A DNA stretch of 64,000 nucleotides from Qipengyuania gaetbuli (GCF_020524765.1 NZ_JAIVLR010000002.1:1-64000), one strand, 5' to 3'; numbered from the stretch's first letter, positions 17,334-26,640 are shown. The notes: generated by a model not told the origin, from the letters alone. Translations and numbers: made by a program.

Positions 17334-17879
17334 CTATCGACCCTGCGCTGCGAGCGCGGCGGCGACGTCGATAGTCTTGGCATTGGCGATCGTTTCCTGC
17401 TCTGCGGGACGGGGCGCGGGCGGGGAAGCGGGGCGCTCCGCGAGCGCCATGGGCGCTTCGGCTCGGGTGGACGCTGGCAGCGGCCGGGCTTCCGGCTGGG
17501 TGCTAAATGCGATCAGCGCTTCCTCGCGGGCGAGGCGCACAAGATCCTCCTCGCCATATTCGATAGCGTAGTTCGCAGCCGGCCCGCTGGCCTCGCCGCT
17601 CTCGCGCCACCAATGGGCATGCGCGGTGTTGCGCAGGCGTCCGCGGAGCGAGAGTTCGGCGACCTCCACCGTGCCTTCGGGCGTTTCGAGTGCATATTGG
17701 TCGGGCAGGCGCTTGGTCGAATGCGCGGCCTGGTCGAGCGCTGAAAATGGCTGTGCTTCGGGCAGGCTGTCCTGCGTCTCGCGCTTCAGGATCGGAGCGT
17801 CGCCGATCGCTGCGCCGCTGACGGCCCCTGCCACGGCGACCAGTAAGAAGGCTCCGATGATGTGCGGTGCTAACTTCAT
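17334..17879 (-). CDS. Exported or anchored hypothetical protein
   Basis: The protein is 181 aa. An N-terminal hydrophobic segment (HIIGAFLLVAVAGAVSGAAIG) is a signal peptide or anchor. The rest is low-complexity Ala/Glu/Pro-rich, with one more regular part (EGTVEVAELSLRGRLRNTAHAHWW, DLVRLAREEALIAF). No known domain. It stands alone between two convergent or divergent neighbours. Confidence 0.6.
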   Translation of the reverse strand: MKLAPHIIGAFLLVAVAGAVSGAAIGDAPILKRETQDSLPEAQPFSALDQAAHSTKRLPDQYALETPEGTVEVAELSLRGRLRNTAHAHWWRESGEASGPAANYAIEYGEEDLVRLAREEALIAFSTQPEARPLPASTRAEAPMALAERPASPPAPRPAEQETIANAKTIDVAAALAAQGR

Positions 17880-18067
17880 GCCGGTTGAACGAGAAAGCCC
17901 TTGGCGAGGTTCCCTCCCGCCCCCGCGTGGTTAACCGGATGACGCCTTCATGGCTTGTTTAGGACGCACGGTAAGCGGCGCGCAGAGGTTCCTGCCTAGA
18001 GTTAACGCCATTGTGAGGTTCCGCAGCTAGGAGAGCCGCGGCATTCGCGAGGACATTGGGGTAGGAT

Positions 18068-18964
18068 ATGCATGAACTGGAGCGCCTGTTCGCGGCCGCG
18101 GACGGCGAGGCACGCTGGGAAGACGGTCTGCGCGACCTGTTCGAGGCGGGCGATCTCGACAAGGCGCACGACCTGCTCGCGCAGGCCCTGACGGATCTCG
18201 ATACCGAGCTGACCCGCGAATGCCTCGCGATCACGCCGGAACACGTGTCGCTTTCCGGCTGGTCCGAACTGGTCGAAGCCATCGCGCTGCACGAAGGCGA
18301 GCCGATCACCGGCGTGACCCTTGCCATCGCCAACGATGCGGACAGCACCTTCGAGAAGGGCCAGATGCACCGGCCCTACATGATGCTCGGCCTCTATTCG
18401 GACGAGGGCTATGCCTTTTCAGCCGCCGATGTCTCCAGCCTCATCGCCGAAACACGGCGCGAGGATGGCCCCGCATGGGCCGGCCATGACGAGGATATCG
18501 AAGTCTATCTCGATTGCGAGGGGCTGGACCTCCTCAACACGCGCCTTCTGTTCCACAAGCAGCGCCATTTCTTCCGCGACGATGCGCCCAACAGCGCTCC
18601 GCGACGCTATGTGGAATACGTGGTCGCCTGCTGGTGGCGGGCCCTGCTGTTCCAGCAGGCGGTTGCCAGCGAATGCGCCATCCACGGACTGCCCGGCGGG
18701 ATCCCGGTGATTGCCGGAATGGTGGACCTGCGCCCGGATGTCGTTTGTGTGCACGGTATCGGTGCCCGCAATCCGGCAGCGGACCGCGAGAGCGAGGAAG
18801 CCACCGAGCTGGCGGAGATCATCCCGGCCAATTTCATCGCTCGCCGCACCGTCGAGGACGTGAAGGAATTCACCGGCGCCGACCTGCGCCGGAAGGTCGC
18901 CGAAACCGGGCAGGAGGACGAGCCGGTGAAGCGCGGCTTCGTGGCGCGTTTCTTCGGCCGCTGA
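18068..18964 (+). CDS. Conserved-looking hypothetical cytoplasmic protein
   Basis: This is a 298-aa acidic, soluble protein that I cannot assign. There is no signal peptide. The first 60 residues are helical, and the middle has strand-rich segments (GEPITGVTLAIAND, PYMMLGLYSDEGYAFSAADV, DIEVYLDC). A Trp-rich helix (YVVACWWRALLFQQAVA) and a basic C-terminus (RGFVARFFGR) follow. Codon use matches the core genome and the frame is undisturbed, so it is real. It lies alone upstream of the alpha/beta hydrolase gene. Confidence 0.7.
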   Translation: MHELERLFAAADGEARWEDGLRDLFEAGDLDKAHDLLAQALTDLDTELTRECLAITPEHVSLSGWSELVEAIALHEGEPITGVTLAIANDADSTFEKGQMHRPYMMLGLYSDEGYAFSAADVSSLIAETRREDGPAWAGHDEDIEVYLDCEGLDLLNTRLLFHKQRHFFRDDAPNSAPRRYVEYVVACWWRALLFQQAVASECAIHGLPGGIPVIAGMVDLRPDVVCVHGIGARNPAADRESEEATELAEIIPANFIARRTVEDVKEFTGADLRRKVAETGQEDEPVKRGFVARFFGR

Positions 18965-19045
18965 GGCGGAAGCTGCAAACAGTCTTGGAAAGCATGACCG
19001 CGCTGCGCTAGCGTCCGCTTCTCGATTGCGGGGAGAGGACATTAG

Positions 19046-19969
19046 ATGATCAGCCTGCGTGCACGCCTTGCCGAACTTGCCTTGCCGCTCCTCGGCATAA
19101 AGCGGTTCTTTTCCCAGCCCGACCGAATGGACGAGCGGCTCGCCAAGATGCGCCAGGCCAAATCGCCGCGCCCCGCCGCCAGGTGGCAGAAGCGGTTCAC
19201 GATCGAGGAAGACACTTCGCGCAGCTACCCGCTGGTCACGCTGATTCCGATCGGCGGGCCGAAGCCGCACGCCCCGCACCTGCTTTACTTCCATGGGGGC
19301 GGCTACGTCATGGATATCGCCGCGCTGCACTGGGAGGCCATTGCCTCGCTGTGCGACCGGCTCGGCGCTTCGGCCAGCGTGCCGATCTATCCGCTCGCGC
19401 CCGAAGTGACGGTGGCCACCACGCTGCCCGCCATGCGCGCCCTCTATGACGAGCTGGCGGGGGAATTCGGCGCGGAAAACATCGCGGTCGGCGGCGACAG
19501 TGCCGGTGGCGGCATGGCGCTGGCACTGGTGCAGGACCTCAAGCAGGACGGCCAGCCATTGCCCGGCAGCCTTGTCCTGTTCTCGCCCTGGCTCGATGCT
19601 ACCGCGTCGGGCGAGGGGATGGACGCCATCGCCCCGCGCGACAAGATGCTGGCGCCTTCGGGGCTGGAAGCTTGCGGGACGCGCTATGCGGGCGGCCTGC
19701 CGCTCGACGATCCGCGGCTGAGCCCGCTGTTCGGCGATCTCACCGGCCTGCCGCCTGTGGCAGTCTTCGCCGGGACCTCCGATATCCTTGTGTCCGACGC
19801 GCGGCGCCTGCGCGAAAAGCTGGGTTCGCTGGGAGAGCCGCCGGCGGTGTATCGCGAGGCGGAGCGCATGCAGCACGTCTGGATGCTGTTGCCGATCCCC
19901 GAAGGCCGTGCCGCGCTGGACGAGACGGCAGCCTTCCTGCGCCATGTCCATGTGAAGGATACCCTGTGA
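19046..19969 (+). CDS. Alpha/beta hydrolase, HSL-type esterase
   Basis: The protein is 307 aa and belongs to the hormone-sensitive-lipase group of carboxylesterases. The oxyanion-hole motif is YFHGGGYVMD (about residues 89-98), the nucleophile elbow GGDSAGGGMALA (Ser about 154), the acid lies in FAGTSDILVSDARRL (Asp about 251) and the His in MQHVWMLLPI. There is no signal peptide. Substrates should be short-chain esters; the physiological one is unknown. The stop overlaps the GTG of the next gene, so they are coupled. Confidence 0.92.
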   Translation: MISLRARLAELALPLLGIKRFFSQPDRMDERLAKMRQAKSPRPAARWQKRFTIEEDTSRSYPLVTLIPIGGPKPHAPHLLYFHGGGYVMDIAALHWEAIASLCDRLGASASVPIYPLAPEVTVATTLPAMRALYDELAGEFGAENIAVGGDSAGGGMALALVQDLKQDGQPLPGSLVLFSPWLDATASGEGMDAIAPRDKMLAPSGLEACGTRYAGGLPLDDPRLSPLFGDLTGLPPVAVFAGTSDILVSDARRLREKLGSLGEPPAVYREAERMQHVWMLLPIPEGRAALDETAAFLRHVHVKDTL

Positions 19970-20388
19970 AACTTGCAGCGATCCTGATGCCGCTCCTCCT
20001 GCTCGCCGCCTGCAACGGGACGGAGCAGGGCAATTCGGTCCAGACCGAGGCATTCGACGGCATTGCCGCGAGCGAAACGGTATACCTGACCGGCACCGAA
20101 CCCTTCTGGAGCGCGGAGCTCGTCAATGGCGAGGCCGTCTACAAGACCCCCGAGAACATCGACGGCCTGCGCTTCCCGACCAGCCGCTTTGCGGGCCTCA
20201 ACGGGGTGGCCTTTTCCGGCATGGCGGACGGACAACGGTTCGATGCGACCGTGACGCCGGGCGAATGTTCTGACGGGATGAGCGACCGGACCTATCCCTT
20301 CACCGTTACGCTCCTGCTTGGCGAAGAGCAGCGCACGGGCTGCGCGTGGACGGACCTCCAGCCCTATTCGGGACCCGAAACACCCTGA
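19966..20388 (+). CDS. COG3650-like lipoprotein
   Basis: The protein is 140 aa with a lipoprotein signal (ILMPLLLLAACN, Cys about 16). The mature part contains YLTGTEPFWSAEL, a phrase of the COG3650/YndL-like family of envelope proteins, and CSDGMSDRTYPFTVTL near the end, with a Cys pair. Function is unknown. The GTG start overlaps the TGA of the esterase gene (GTGA). Confidence 0.82.
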   Translation: MKLAAILMPLLLLAACNGTEQGNSVQTEAFDGIAASETVYLTGTEPFWSAELVNGEAVYKTPENIDGLRFPTSRFAGLNGVAFSGMADGQRFDATVTPGECSDGMSDRTYPFTVTLLLGEEQRTGCAWTDLQPYSGPETP

Positions 20389-20430
20389 CGCGGTTTAAGG
20401 CGCGAAGGTTCGTTCGCAGCGGAGGGTACG

Positions 20431-20883
20431 ATGAGACAAATTCCCGGTCTTGCACGGGTGCTCGGCCTGTCGGGCCTATTGCCGCAGGCGGCCTGCCTGA
20501 TCGCGCTGCTGTTGGGACCGCCCGAATGGCGCGAGCCCGCCCTGCGCATCGCGGCAATCTACGCGGCCCTCATCCTCAGCTTCCTCGGCGGGCTGTGGTG
20601 GGGCATTGCCGCAGGGGCGCCCGCTGCCGAACGGCGCAGGGCCCTTGGCTGGCTGTGGATCGCGGCTGTCACACCGAGCCTCGTTGCGCTGGCGTGCTTC
20701 CTGCCATGGGCATTCGGCTGGCGCTGGCCGGAACCTTCACTGGTCATGCTGGGGGCAGCCTTGCTGATCAGCCTCGGCGTCGATGCGCGCCTCGGCTCGC
20801 TCGCGCCGCGTTGGTGGATGGCGCTGCGTGTCCCGCTGTCGGTGGGGCTGGGGGCGATGACCATAGCCATCGCCTTGACCTAG
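20431..20883 (+). CDS. DUF3429 family membrane protein
   Basis: The protein is 150 aa with four to five hydrophobic helices. The block YAALILSFLGGLWWGIA is the hallmark of DUF3429, and the next helix ends PSLVALACFLPW. Function is unknown. It is convergent with the S41 peptidase gene, 10 bp away. Confidence 0.85.
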   Translation: MRQIPGLARVLGLSGLLPQAACLIALLLGPPEWREPALRIAAIYAALILSFLGGLWWGIAAGAPAAERRRALGWLWIAAVTPSLVALACFLPWAFGWRWPEPSLVMLGAALLISLGVDARLGSLAPRWWMALRVPLSVGLGAMTIAIALT

Positions 20884-20893
20884 CTAGGCGCGA

Positions 20894-22309
20894 TCAGAAG
20901 ATACCGGGCACGTCGCGCTGGGCCGCTGTCGGCCAGGCCGGCTGCAGCAGTTCCTTGCGCGTGCCGACCGACTGGACCGAGGGGTCCGAACCGCGACCGG
21001 TGATCGCGGTGCAGCTGCGCCCTGCTAGGAAGTCCAGCGCCACGCTGATCGATGCCTCGCTCGGATCGCTGAAGGATTTGAAAATACCGTCGTCCGCGCG
21101 GCAGGTGGCGTCCATCACGCCGGCAAGGCCGCTGAAATATTCGCCGTTGCCCGCCGAGTTGACGGTCTTGAACGTAACGGCACGCAGGCGGTCATCGCAG
21201 GCCGAACGGTCGAAGGCGAACTGGCCCACGGGCTTGCCGAAAGTGTTGGTGCCGATCAGCGCCAGATTGCCGCCAAGGTAGGGAATGAACGAGTTCGTCA
21301 CCAGCTCGCTTGCCGAAGCGGTGCCCGCGCGCCCGATGACGGCAAGCTTGGTCACGGCGATCTGTTCGGGCTGGTTCTGGAACAGGTCGGTCGAGTTTTC
21401 CGACGATTTGGAATCGCGCAGCACGGTGCGCGAGAAGACCTGACCCTCGCGTCCGTCCGCCATCAGGTCGCCGAGCAGCTCTGCCACCGAGACGAGGCCG
21501 CCGCCATTGTAGCGCAGGTCGAGGATAACCTTGGTGATCCCGCGATCGCGGAACTGCTGGAACGCGGCGCGAAGCTGCGGGCCGGCATCGGACACGATGA
21601 AAGTGCGAAGGTTGACGTAGCCGACCTCGCCCGTGCCATCGTTCAGGATCTGGACGCCGTAGCGGTCCGAAATCGGATCGAGCGGGTATTCCGTCTTGGT
21701 GACCGACACGGTCTGATCGACGTTGCCATTGCGGATGACGAAGGTCCGCGTCACGCCCGGATCGGACGGCCCCAGTGCCTGGCTGACCGCGGTCGGCCCG
21801 CCCGATGCCATCAGCGATACGACCGACTGACCGTTGATCGAGATGATCTCGGTACCGCGATCGAAGCCCGCCGGGAAGGCCGGACCTGTTTCGAAGGATT
21901 CCGCGACATAGACCCGGTTCTCGCCGGTGTCGTAGATCAGGCGGATGCCGAAGCCGGCGTTCGACCCGTTGTTGATGAGGTCGTTCTCTTCCTTGATCGA
22001 GGTCAGGTAGGTGAAGAACCGGTCCTTGTTCTGCGCCCGGGCGGGCGCGACGAGAGCATCGATATACGTCTGGACGTCCGAATAGTTCGCCTTGTTGACC
22101 GTGTTGTCGAGCAGCTCGGGGAACAGGTACCATTCGTCGAGCACGCCGCGAACCCAGTCCTGCCGGGCCGAAAGCGAGCAGGTGTCCGTGCCGCCTCCGG
22201 AAGGCGGCGGGGTGGGCGTGCCGCCGCCACCGCTGGGGCTGTCCCCGCCGCCGCAAGCGGCAAGCGAGATGGCAAGTACCGAAGAGATAATGGTGCGACC
22301 CATGGGCAT
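20894..22309 (-). CDS. S41-family peptidase lipoprotein
   Basis: This C-terminal-processing-type serine protease has 471 aa. The lipoprotein signal ends LAACGGG (Cys about 17) and is followed by a Gly/Pro/Ser/Thr linker. It then has an N-terminal helical region, a PDZ-like domain (NAGFGIRLIYD, GFDRGTEIISING) and the S41 catalytic domain. Catalytic residues are the Ser of GRAGTASASELV and the Lys of NTFGKPVGQF. VILDLRYNGGG is the S41 strand motif. The ATG at 22309 (MPMGRT) has GGGAGGA about ten bases upstream; the ATG at 22303 is possible. It probably trims envelope proteins. Confidence 0.9.
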   Translation of the reverse strand: MPMGRTIISSVLAISLAACGGGDSPSGGGGTPTPPPSGGGTDTCSLSARQDWVRGVLDEWYLFPELLDNTVNKANYSDVQTYIDALVAPARAQNKDRFFTYLTSIKEENDLINNGSNAGFGIRLIYDTGENRVYVAESFETGPAFPAGFDRGTEIISINGQSVVSLMASGGPTAVSQALGPSDPGVTRTFVIRNGNVDQTVSVTKTEYPLDPISDRYGVQILNDGTGEVGYVNLRTFIVSDAGPQLRAAFQQFRDRGITKVILDLRYNGGGLVSVAELLGDLMADGREGQVFSRTVLRDSKSSENSTDLFQNQPEQIAVTKLAVIGRAGTASASELVTNSFIPYLGGNLALIGTNTFGKPVGQFAFDRSACDDRLRAVTFKTVNSAGNGEYFSGLAGVMDATCRADDGIFKSFSDPSEASISVALDFLAGRSCTAITGRGSDPSVQSVGTRKELLQPAWPTAAQRDVPGIF

Positions 22310-22546
22310 GCGAAAAATTCCTCCCAGAACGACCCGAATTCGGTCCGTATTTGCAACTGCAAACTGCGCAATTAACCCCTCCTGAGCAAGAGCGCTGCGC
22401 GAGTTATCGTCTTTCGGGGGAAAACAAGGCCGTTTTCGCCTGAAAACAGTGCAAATTAGCGCCTGTGTAGTGGCCTTTGCTCCGTCGGTGTGCCTAGTCT
22501 TTGTCCTCGATATGCGAATTTGGCAGTAGAAAACGGAGTTGAGGTT

Positions 22547-23128
22547 GTGAGTACGGGCGTGCCCGCATGGGTTCAGCAGGCGATCGGCAGCGGCGAAGTG
22601 AAGGCCGGGCTGACCGCTGCTTTGGTGGCCGAGGAGAAAGCTCTCGGCCGCGGCGGCTTCACCCTGTCCAGCCCGGCTTTCCGCCATGGCGGCGAACTCG
22701 ACCCCAGCTTCACGGCTTGCGAGGACGATGCCGTTGCACCGCCGCTCGAATGGACCGCGCCGCCTCCCGGCACGCAGGAACTCGTGCTGGTGGTCGAGGA
22801 CGTGGAGCGCGGCGACGTGCATTGGCTCGTCTGGGGCCTGCCCGGACAGAAGGGCGCGCTCTTCGAAGGCGAGGTGCCGCCGCGCACCGGCAAGAACGCC
22901 CGCGGCAATTCGGAATGGCTGCTGCCCGACCCGCCCGTGGGGGTGGAGCATCGTTACGCCTTCCAGCTTTTCGCACTGGACCTGCCGCTGACGCTGATGC
23001 CCGGCGCCACGCATGCAGATCTGGTCAGGAACATGGAAAACCATGTCACCGCACTCGCGATCCTCAGTGCCCGGTTCGAAGGTCACGAGGTCGAGGAATG
23101 GGATGCCGAGGATGAATTCGACATCTGA
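22547..23128 (+). CDS. YbhB/YbcL-type PEBP protein
   Basis: The protein is 193 aa and belongs to the Raf-kinase-inhibitor-like phosphatidylethanolamine-binding proteins. The N-terminal part is variable. The PEBP fold follows: FTLSSPAFRHGGELDPSFTAC, PPLEWTAPPPGTQELVLVVED, WLVWGLPG and HRYAFQLFALD. There is no signal peptide, so it should be cytoplasmic. Ligand unknown. I chose the GTG at 22547 because CGGAGTTGAGG precedes it. The 237 bp upstream hold no gene. Confidence 0.9.
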   Translation: MSTGVPAWVQQAIGSGEVKAGLTAALVAEEKALGRGGFTLSSPAFRHGGELDPSFTACEDDAVAPPLEWTAPPPGTQELVLVVEDVERGDVHWLVWGLPGQKGALFEGEVPPRTGKNARGNSEWLLPDPPVGVEHRYAFQLFALDLPLTLMPGATHADLVRNMENHVTALAILSARFEGHEVEEWDAEDEFDI

Positions 23129-23163
23129 TAATACCAAGCATAGCCAAGTGAAAGGAACCTGAA

Positions 23164-23415
23164 ATGGCTGGCAAGAACAACGCACTGCAAAAGCCGGTGA
23201 ACCTGACGCCGGAACTCGAAGCCGTCGTCGGCAAGGGTCCGATGACCCGCGCCCAGGTGACGTCGAAGGTGTGGGACCACATCAAGGCGAACAACCTGCA
23301 GGACTCGAAGGACAAGCGCATGATCAATCCCGACGCCAAGCTCGGCGCGGTGATCGGCAAGGACCAGATCTCGATGTTCAAGATGACCGGTGCTGTTTCC
23401 AAGCATATGAGCTGA
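23164..23415 (+). CDS. SWIB/MDM2 domain protein
   Basis: The protein is 83 aa, essentially one SWIB domain: LTPELEAVVGKGPMTRAQVT, KVWDHIKANNLQDSKDKRMI, NPDAKLGAVIGKDQISMFKM. Stand-alone SWIB proteins are frequent in alphaproteobacteria and Chlamydiae and are thought to act in chromatin or DNA topology. It follows a GGAAC ribosome site and ends in a strong terminator. Confidence 0.95.
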   Translation: MAGKNNALQKPVNLTPELEAVVGKGPMTRAQVTSKVWDHIKANNLQDSKDKRMINPDAKLGAVIGKDQISMFKMTGAVSKHMS

Positions 23416-23439
23416 TCGCTCGAAGGTCTGACAATGAAG

Positions 23440-23475
23440 GCGGCGCCGCGACCAGTTCGCGGCGCCGCTTTTCTT
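23440..23475 (+). terminator. Rho-independent terminator after SWIB gene
   Basis: The 12-bp perfect stem GCGGCGCCGCGA (23440-23451) / TCGCGGCGCCGC (23457-23468) is followed by TTTTCTTT. It lies between convergent genes and may serve both. Confidence 0.9.
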
Positions 23476-23481
23476 TGCGCG

Positions 23482-23772
23482 CTATTCCTCGTGCACCTCG
23501 ACGCCCTTCCAGAAGGCGATGCGGTCCTTGATTTCGGCCGCCGCTTCCTTGGGCTCGGGGTAATACCACGCCGCATCCGGGTTGATCGCGCCGCCGGCAT
23601 TGACCGAATGGTACTGCGCCGTACCCTTCCACGGGCACACGCTGGTCCGCTCGCTCGGCACCAGCGCGCTGCGCGCCACGTCGGAGGCCGGGAAATAGTG
23701 GTTCCCCTCGACCACCACCGTATCGTCGCTGCGCGCGATTTCCTCGCCGTTCCAGCTTGCCACAACAGTCAT
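23482..23772 (-). CDS. DUF427 domain protein
   Basis: The 96-aa protein is almost entirely one DUF427 domain: ASWNGEEIARSDDTVVVEGN, HYFPASDV, TSVCPWKGTAQYHSV and NPDAAWYYPEPKEAAAEIKD. Function is not established. The ATG at 23772 gives the usual domain start; the much longer open frame upstream runs through the divergent dipeptidase gene and is not real. Confidence 0.92.
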   Translation of the reverse strand: MTVVASWNGEEIARSDDTVVVEGNHYFPASDVARSALVPSERTSVCPWKGTAQYHSVNAGGAINPDAAWYYPEPKEAAAEIKDRIAFWKGVEVHEE

Positions 23773-23851
23773 CGCGCAGTCCTTTCCAAACCCTGTTCCA
23801 TGGGTAATAGAGCCATCGAGAACCCGTTGCGTTCCGAAAGGGAGAATTAGC

Positions 23852-25123
23852 GTGAACCGCATCGCCGCCGCACTGCTTGCCACCACTGCCGTCCTCGCCA
23901 TGCCGGCAGCGGCGAAAGAGACCCCGGAACAGGTGGCGGCCGCCGCGCTCGAGGCAGCGCCGGTGTGGGACGGGCACAACGACGTGCCGATCCAGCTGCG
24001 CGGACGGTTCGACAATCTCATCAACGATTTCGATTTCGTCGACACGCTCGACACGCAGGACGGCGACCGGGCGGCCATGCACACCGACCTGGTCCGGCTG
24101 GAAAAGGGCGATGTCGGTGCGCAGTTCTGGTCGGTCTATGTCAGCGCCGCACTGCCGGAGCCCGAAGCGGTGCAGGCGACCATCGAGCAGATCGACGTGA
24201 CCAAGCGCCTGATTGCGCGCAATCCGGACAAGCTCGCGCTCGCGCTGACTGCCGACGATGTCGAAAAGGCCATGGCAGAGGGCAAGATCGCCTCGCTGAT
24301 GGGCATGGAAGGCGGCCATTCGATCGGCAACAGCCTGGCCGTGCTGCGCCAGATGTACGACCTTGGCGCGCGCTACATGACGCTCACGCACTCGACGACG
24401 CTCGACTGGGCGGACAGCGCGACCGATGCGCCGCGCCATGACGGGCTCAACGCCTTCGGCAAGGACGTCGTGCGCGAGATGCAGCGCATGGGGATGCTGG
24501 TCGACCTCAGCCACGTGAGCGAGGCCGCGATGCACGATGCGCTAGACGTGTCGGGCGCGCCGGTCATCTTCAGCCATTCCGGTGCCCGCGCCATTAATGG
24601 TCATTTGCGCAACGTTCCCGACAGCGTGCTTGCCCGCCTGCCGGAAAACGGCGGCGTCCTGATGGTGGTCGCGCTGCCCTGGTTCATCAACGAGGAACTG
24701 CGCAACCACTCGGCCAATCGCTCGGCCGAAGAAGCGCGGCTGAAGGCCCTGTTCCCGGGCCTGCCCGACAATGTCGAGGCAGGGCTGGCGAAATGGGACG
24801 CCAACAACCGCCCGCCGGTTTCGACCGTGGCCGACATGGCCGATCACATCGACCACATTCGCAAGGTGGCAGGCATCGATCACATCGGCATCGGCGGCGA
24901 TTATGACGGCATGCCGACCGGCCCGGTGGGCATGGAAGACGTGGCCGGGTATCCGGCGCTGTTCGTCGAACTGGCGAAGCGCGGATATTCGCAGGCGGAC
25001 CTGGAAAAGATTTCGAGCCGCAACATGATGCGCGCCATGCGCGAGGCAGAGGCTTTCGCCGAAAGCCGCCGCGACATGGCGCCGATCGAATATCCGGTGG
25101 GCAAGCCCCGCGACGCGGAGTGA
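23852..25123 (+). CDS. Exported membrane dipeptidase (M19)
   Basis: This renal-dipeptidase-family zinc enzyme has 423 aa, with a signal peptide (AALLATTAVLAMPAAAKE). Metal ligands are WDGHNDVPI near residue 46, the Glu of LMGMEGGHSIG, and later His residues in LVDLSHVSEAAM and VIFSHSGARAI; the (beta/alpha)8 end has HIGIGGDYDGM. It hydrolyses dipeptides, often with D-residues, in the periplasm. The GTG at 23852 follows GGGAGAA. It is convergent with the broken DUF2945 gene. Confidence 0.94.
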   Translation: MNRIAAALLATTAVLAMPAAAKETPEQVAAAALEAAPVWDGHNDVPIQLRGRFDNLINDFDFVDTLDTQDGDRAAMHTDLVRLEKGDVGAQFWSVYVSAALPEPEAVQATIEQIDVTKRLIARNPDKLALALTADDVEKAMAEGKIASLMGMEGGHSIGNSLAVLRQMYDLGARYMTLTHSTTLDWADSATDAPRHDGLNAFGKDVVREMQRMGMLVDLSHVSEAAMHDALDVSGAPVIFSHSGARAINGHLRNVPDSVLARLPENGGVLMVVALPWFINEELRNHSANRSAEEARLKALFPGLPDNVEAGLAKWDANNRPPVSTVADMADHIDHIRKVAGIDHIGIGGDYDGMPTGPVGMEDVAGYPALFVELAKRGYSQADLEKISSRNMMRAMREAEAFAESRRDMAPIEYPVGKPRDAE

Positions 25124-25139
25124 GGGCTGTCCGGGCCCG

Positions 25140-25367
25140 TCAGTCCTGCGCCTGCAGTTCCGAGCCCAGCTTCAGCACTTCGTCGCCATCTTCCTGCTTG
25201 ATGAGATAGGCGGGGTTGTCCTCGCTCCCGTCGCGCGTGACTTCGGAGCCTTTGAGGGTGCGGGTGACCTCGCGTTCGAACCGTTCCTAGATCTGGCCCT
25301 TGGCGGTACCGTTGCCCCAGCTCCACTTCACGTACTGGTCAGTCCGGAAACTGTTCGAATTGCTCAT
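25140..25367 (-). pseudogene. DUF2945 gene with one nonsense codon
   Basis: From the ATG at 25367 the frame reads SFRTDQYVKWSWGNGTAKGQ and Ile26, then TAG at 25289-25287, then ERFEREVTRTLKGSEVTRDG, SEDNPAYLIKQEDGDEVLKL and GSELQAQD before TGA at 25140. Both sides belong to the DUF2945/HVA1 family (about 70-75 aa). Only the TAG breaks the frame; CAG (Gln) would repair it. There is no other damage, so the lesion is recent or a sequencing error. A GTG or ATG restart within the second half is not evident. Confidence 0.85.
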
Positions 25368-25384
25368 GAGGTCACCTCGGTATC

Positions 25385-25687
25385 TTAGTTTTCAATAACT
25401 TCGATCCCGTCCTCTTGGGTAACTTCGTCGTCGCCAACCTGTTCCTCGTCGGTGCCGAGGATGCTGTCGGTGCTGTCGCCTTCCTCTTCCATCGAGGAAA
25501 TCTCGCCGCTGACGGTGGCTTCTTCCTCGACATCACCCTGCGTCATCGCCGGAATGATCCAGACGACCGACATCAGGATGATGGCCAGGATCAGGCCGCC
25601 TGCGAGCACGTAGCGCACGACACCTTCCTTGGAGCCGCCGCTGGCTTCCACATCGTCGATATGGATTTCGTCACCTTCCTTGTGCAC
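25385..25687 (-). CDS. Acidic single-span membrane protein
   Basis: The protein is 100 aa: an acidic cytoplasmic start, one hydrophobic helix (YVLAGGLILAIILMSVVWIIPAM, about residues 26-48) and a very acidic tail with many Glu and Asp. No known domain. The start is a GTG at 25687 preceded by GGGAG. It lies downstream of dapD on the same strand; a weak EcfG-like promoter falls between the two. Confidence 0.65.
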   Translation of the reverse strand: MHKEGDEIHIDDVEASGGSKEGVVRYVLAGGLILAIILMSVVWIIPAMTQGDVEEEATVSGEISSMEEEGDSTDSILGTDEEQVGDDEVTQEDGIEVIEN

Positions 25688-25733
25688 GTGAATACTCCCT
25701 GTTCTCCGCGACCGCGCGGGATTCAGGGGTTTC

Positions 25734-25758
25734 TACGGTCGGATGTGACGAATGTTCC
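25734..25758 (-). promoter_or_regulatory. Possible EcfG-type promoter (weak)
   Basis: On the minus strand GGAAC (25758-25754) is followed after 16 bases by CGTA (25737-25734); the consensus is GGAAC-N16/17-CGTT. It lies just upstream of the acidic membrane protein gene and would make that a general-stress gene. Confidence 0.3.
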
Positions 25759-25766
25759 GCGCCGTC

Positions 25767-26591
25767 TCAGTCGCGCAGCAGCTCGTTGATGCCGGTTTTC
25801 TCGCGGGTCTGGGCATCGACGGTCTTCACGATCACCGCGCAGGCGAGGCCGGGGCCGCCGTCTTTGCCGGGCAGCGTGCCGGGGACGACGACTGAGAACG
25901 GCGGCAGGTGGCCGCGAATGACTTCGCCCGTTTCGCGGTAAACAATCTTGGTCGACTGGGTGATGAATACGCCCATCGAAACGACGCAGCCTTCGCCCAC
26001 GATCACGCCTTCGACGATTTCGGAGCGGGCGCCGATGAAGCAGTTGTCGCCGATGATGGTCGGGTTGGCCTGCATCGGTTCGAGCACGCCGCCGATGCCT
26101 GCGCCGGCCGAGATATGGCAGTTCTCGCCGATCTGCGCGCAGCTGCCGATGCTGGCCCAGGTGTCGACCATCGTGCCCTTGCCGACATAGGCGCCGATGT
26201 TGACGAAGCTGGGCATCAGCACGCAGCCGGGCGCGATGTAGGCACCTTCGCGGGCCACGGCGCCCGGCACCACGCGGAAGCCTGCCGCGCGGAAACGGGC
26301 ATCGTCCCAGCCGGCGAACTTGCTCGGCACCTTGTCGAAGGCGGGATGGCCGGCGCTTCCGCCTTCCATCACGCGGTTGTCGTTGAGGCGGAAGGACAGC
26401 AGCACCGCCTTCTTGAGCCACTGGTTGACCTGCCAGCCGCCCTTGCCGTCGGGCTGGGCCACGCGGCCTTCACCGCTGTCGAGCAGCTTCAGGGCAGCCT
26501 CGACCGCAGCGCGCACGTCCGCGCTCTGCGGCGTGACGTTGGCGCGGTCCTCCCACGCGGCTTCGATGGCGGTTTCTAGCTCGGCGCTCAT
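25767..26591 (-). CDS. dapD: Tetrahydrodipicolinate N-succinyltransferase
   Basis: DapD adds succinyl from succinyl-CoA to tetrahydrodipicolinate in the succinylase branch of lysine/diaminopimelate synthesis. It is 274 aa, the standard length. An N-terminal helical domain (about 1-100) is followed by a left-handed beta-helix of hexapeptide repeats ([57 protein letters not shown]) and a C-terminal extension. dapE and dapB also lie in this window in separate units. Confidence 0.96.
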   Translation of the reverse strand: MSAELETAIEAAWEDRANVTPQSADVRAAVEAALKLLDSGEGRVAQPDGKGGWQVNQWLKKAVLLSFRLNDNRVMEGGSAGHPAFDKVPSKFAGWDDARFRAAGFRVVPGAVAREGAYIAPGCVLMPSFVNIGAYVGKGTMVDTWASIGSCAQIGENCHISAGAGIGGVLEPMQANPTIIGDNCFIGARSEIVEGVIVGEGCVVSMGVFITQSTKIVYRETGEVIRGHLPPFSVVVPGTLPGKDGGPGLACAVIVKTVDAQTREKTGINELLRD

Positions 26592-26640
26592 GCTGGTCTC
26601 CGTATGAATATGCGGAGCGGTCGTTAGCAGCCTTGCCGCG

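Noticed and set aside
18419-20053. 544-codon minus-strand frame opposite three genes
   Set aside because: It runs through the antisense of well-supported plus-strand genes and shows mirrored codon composition.
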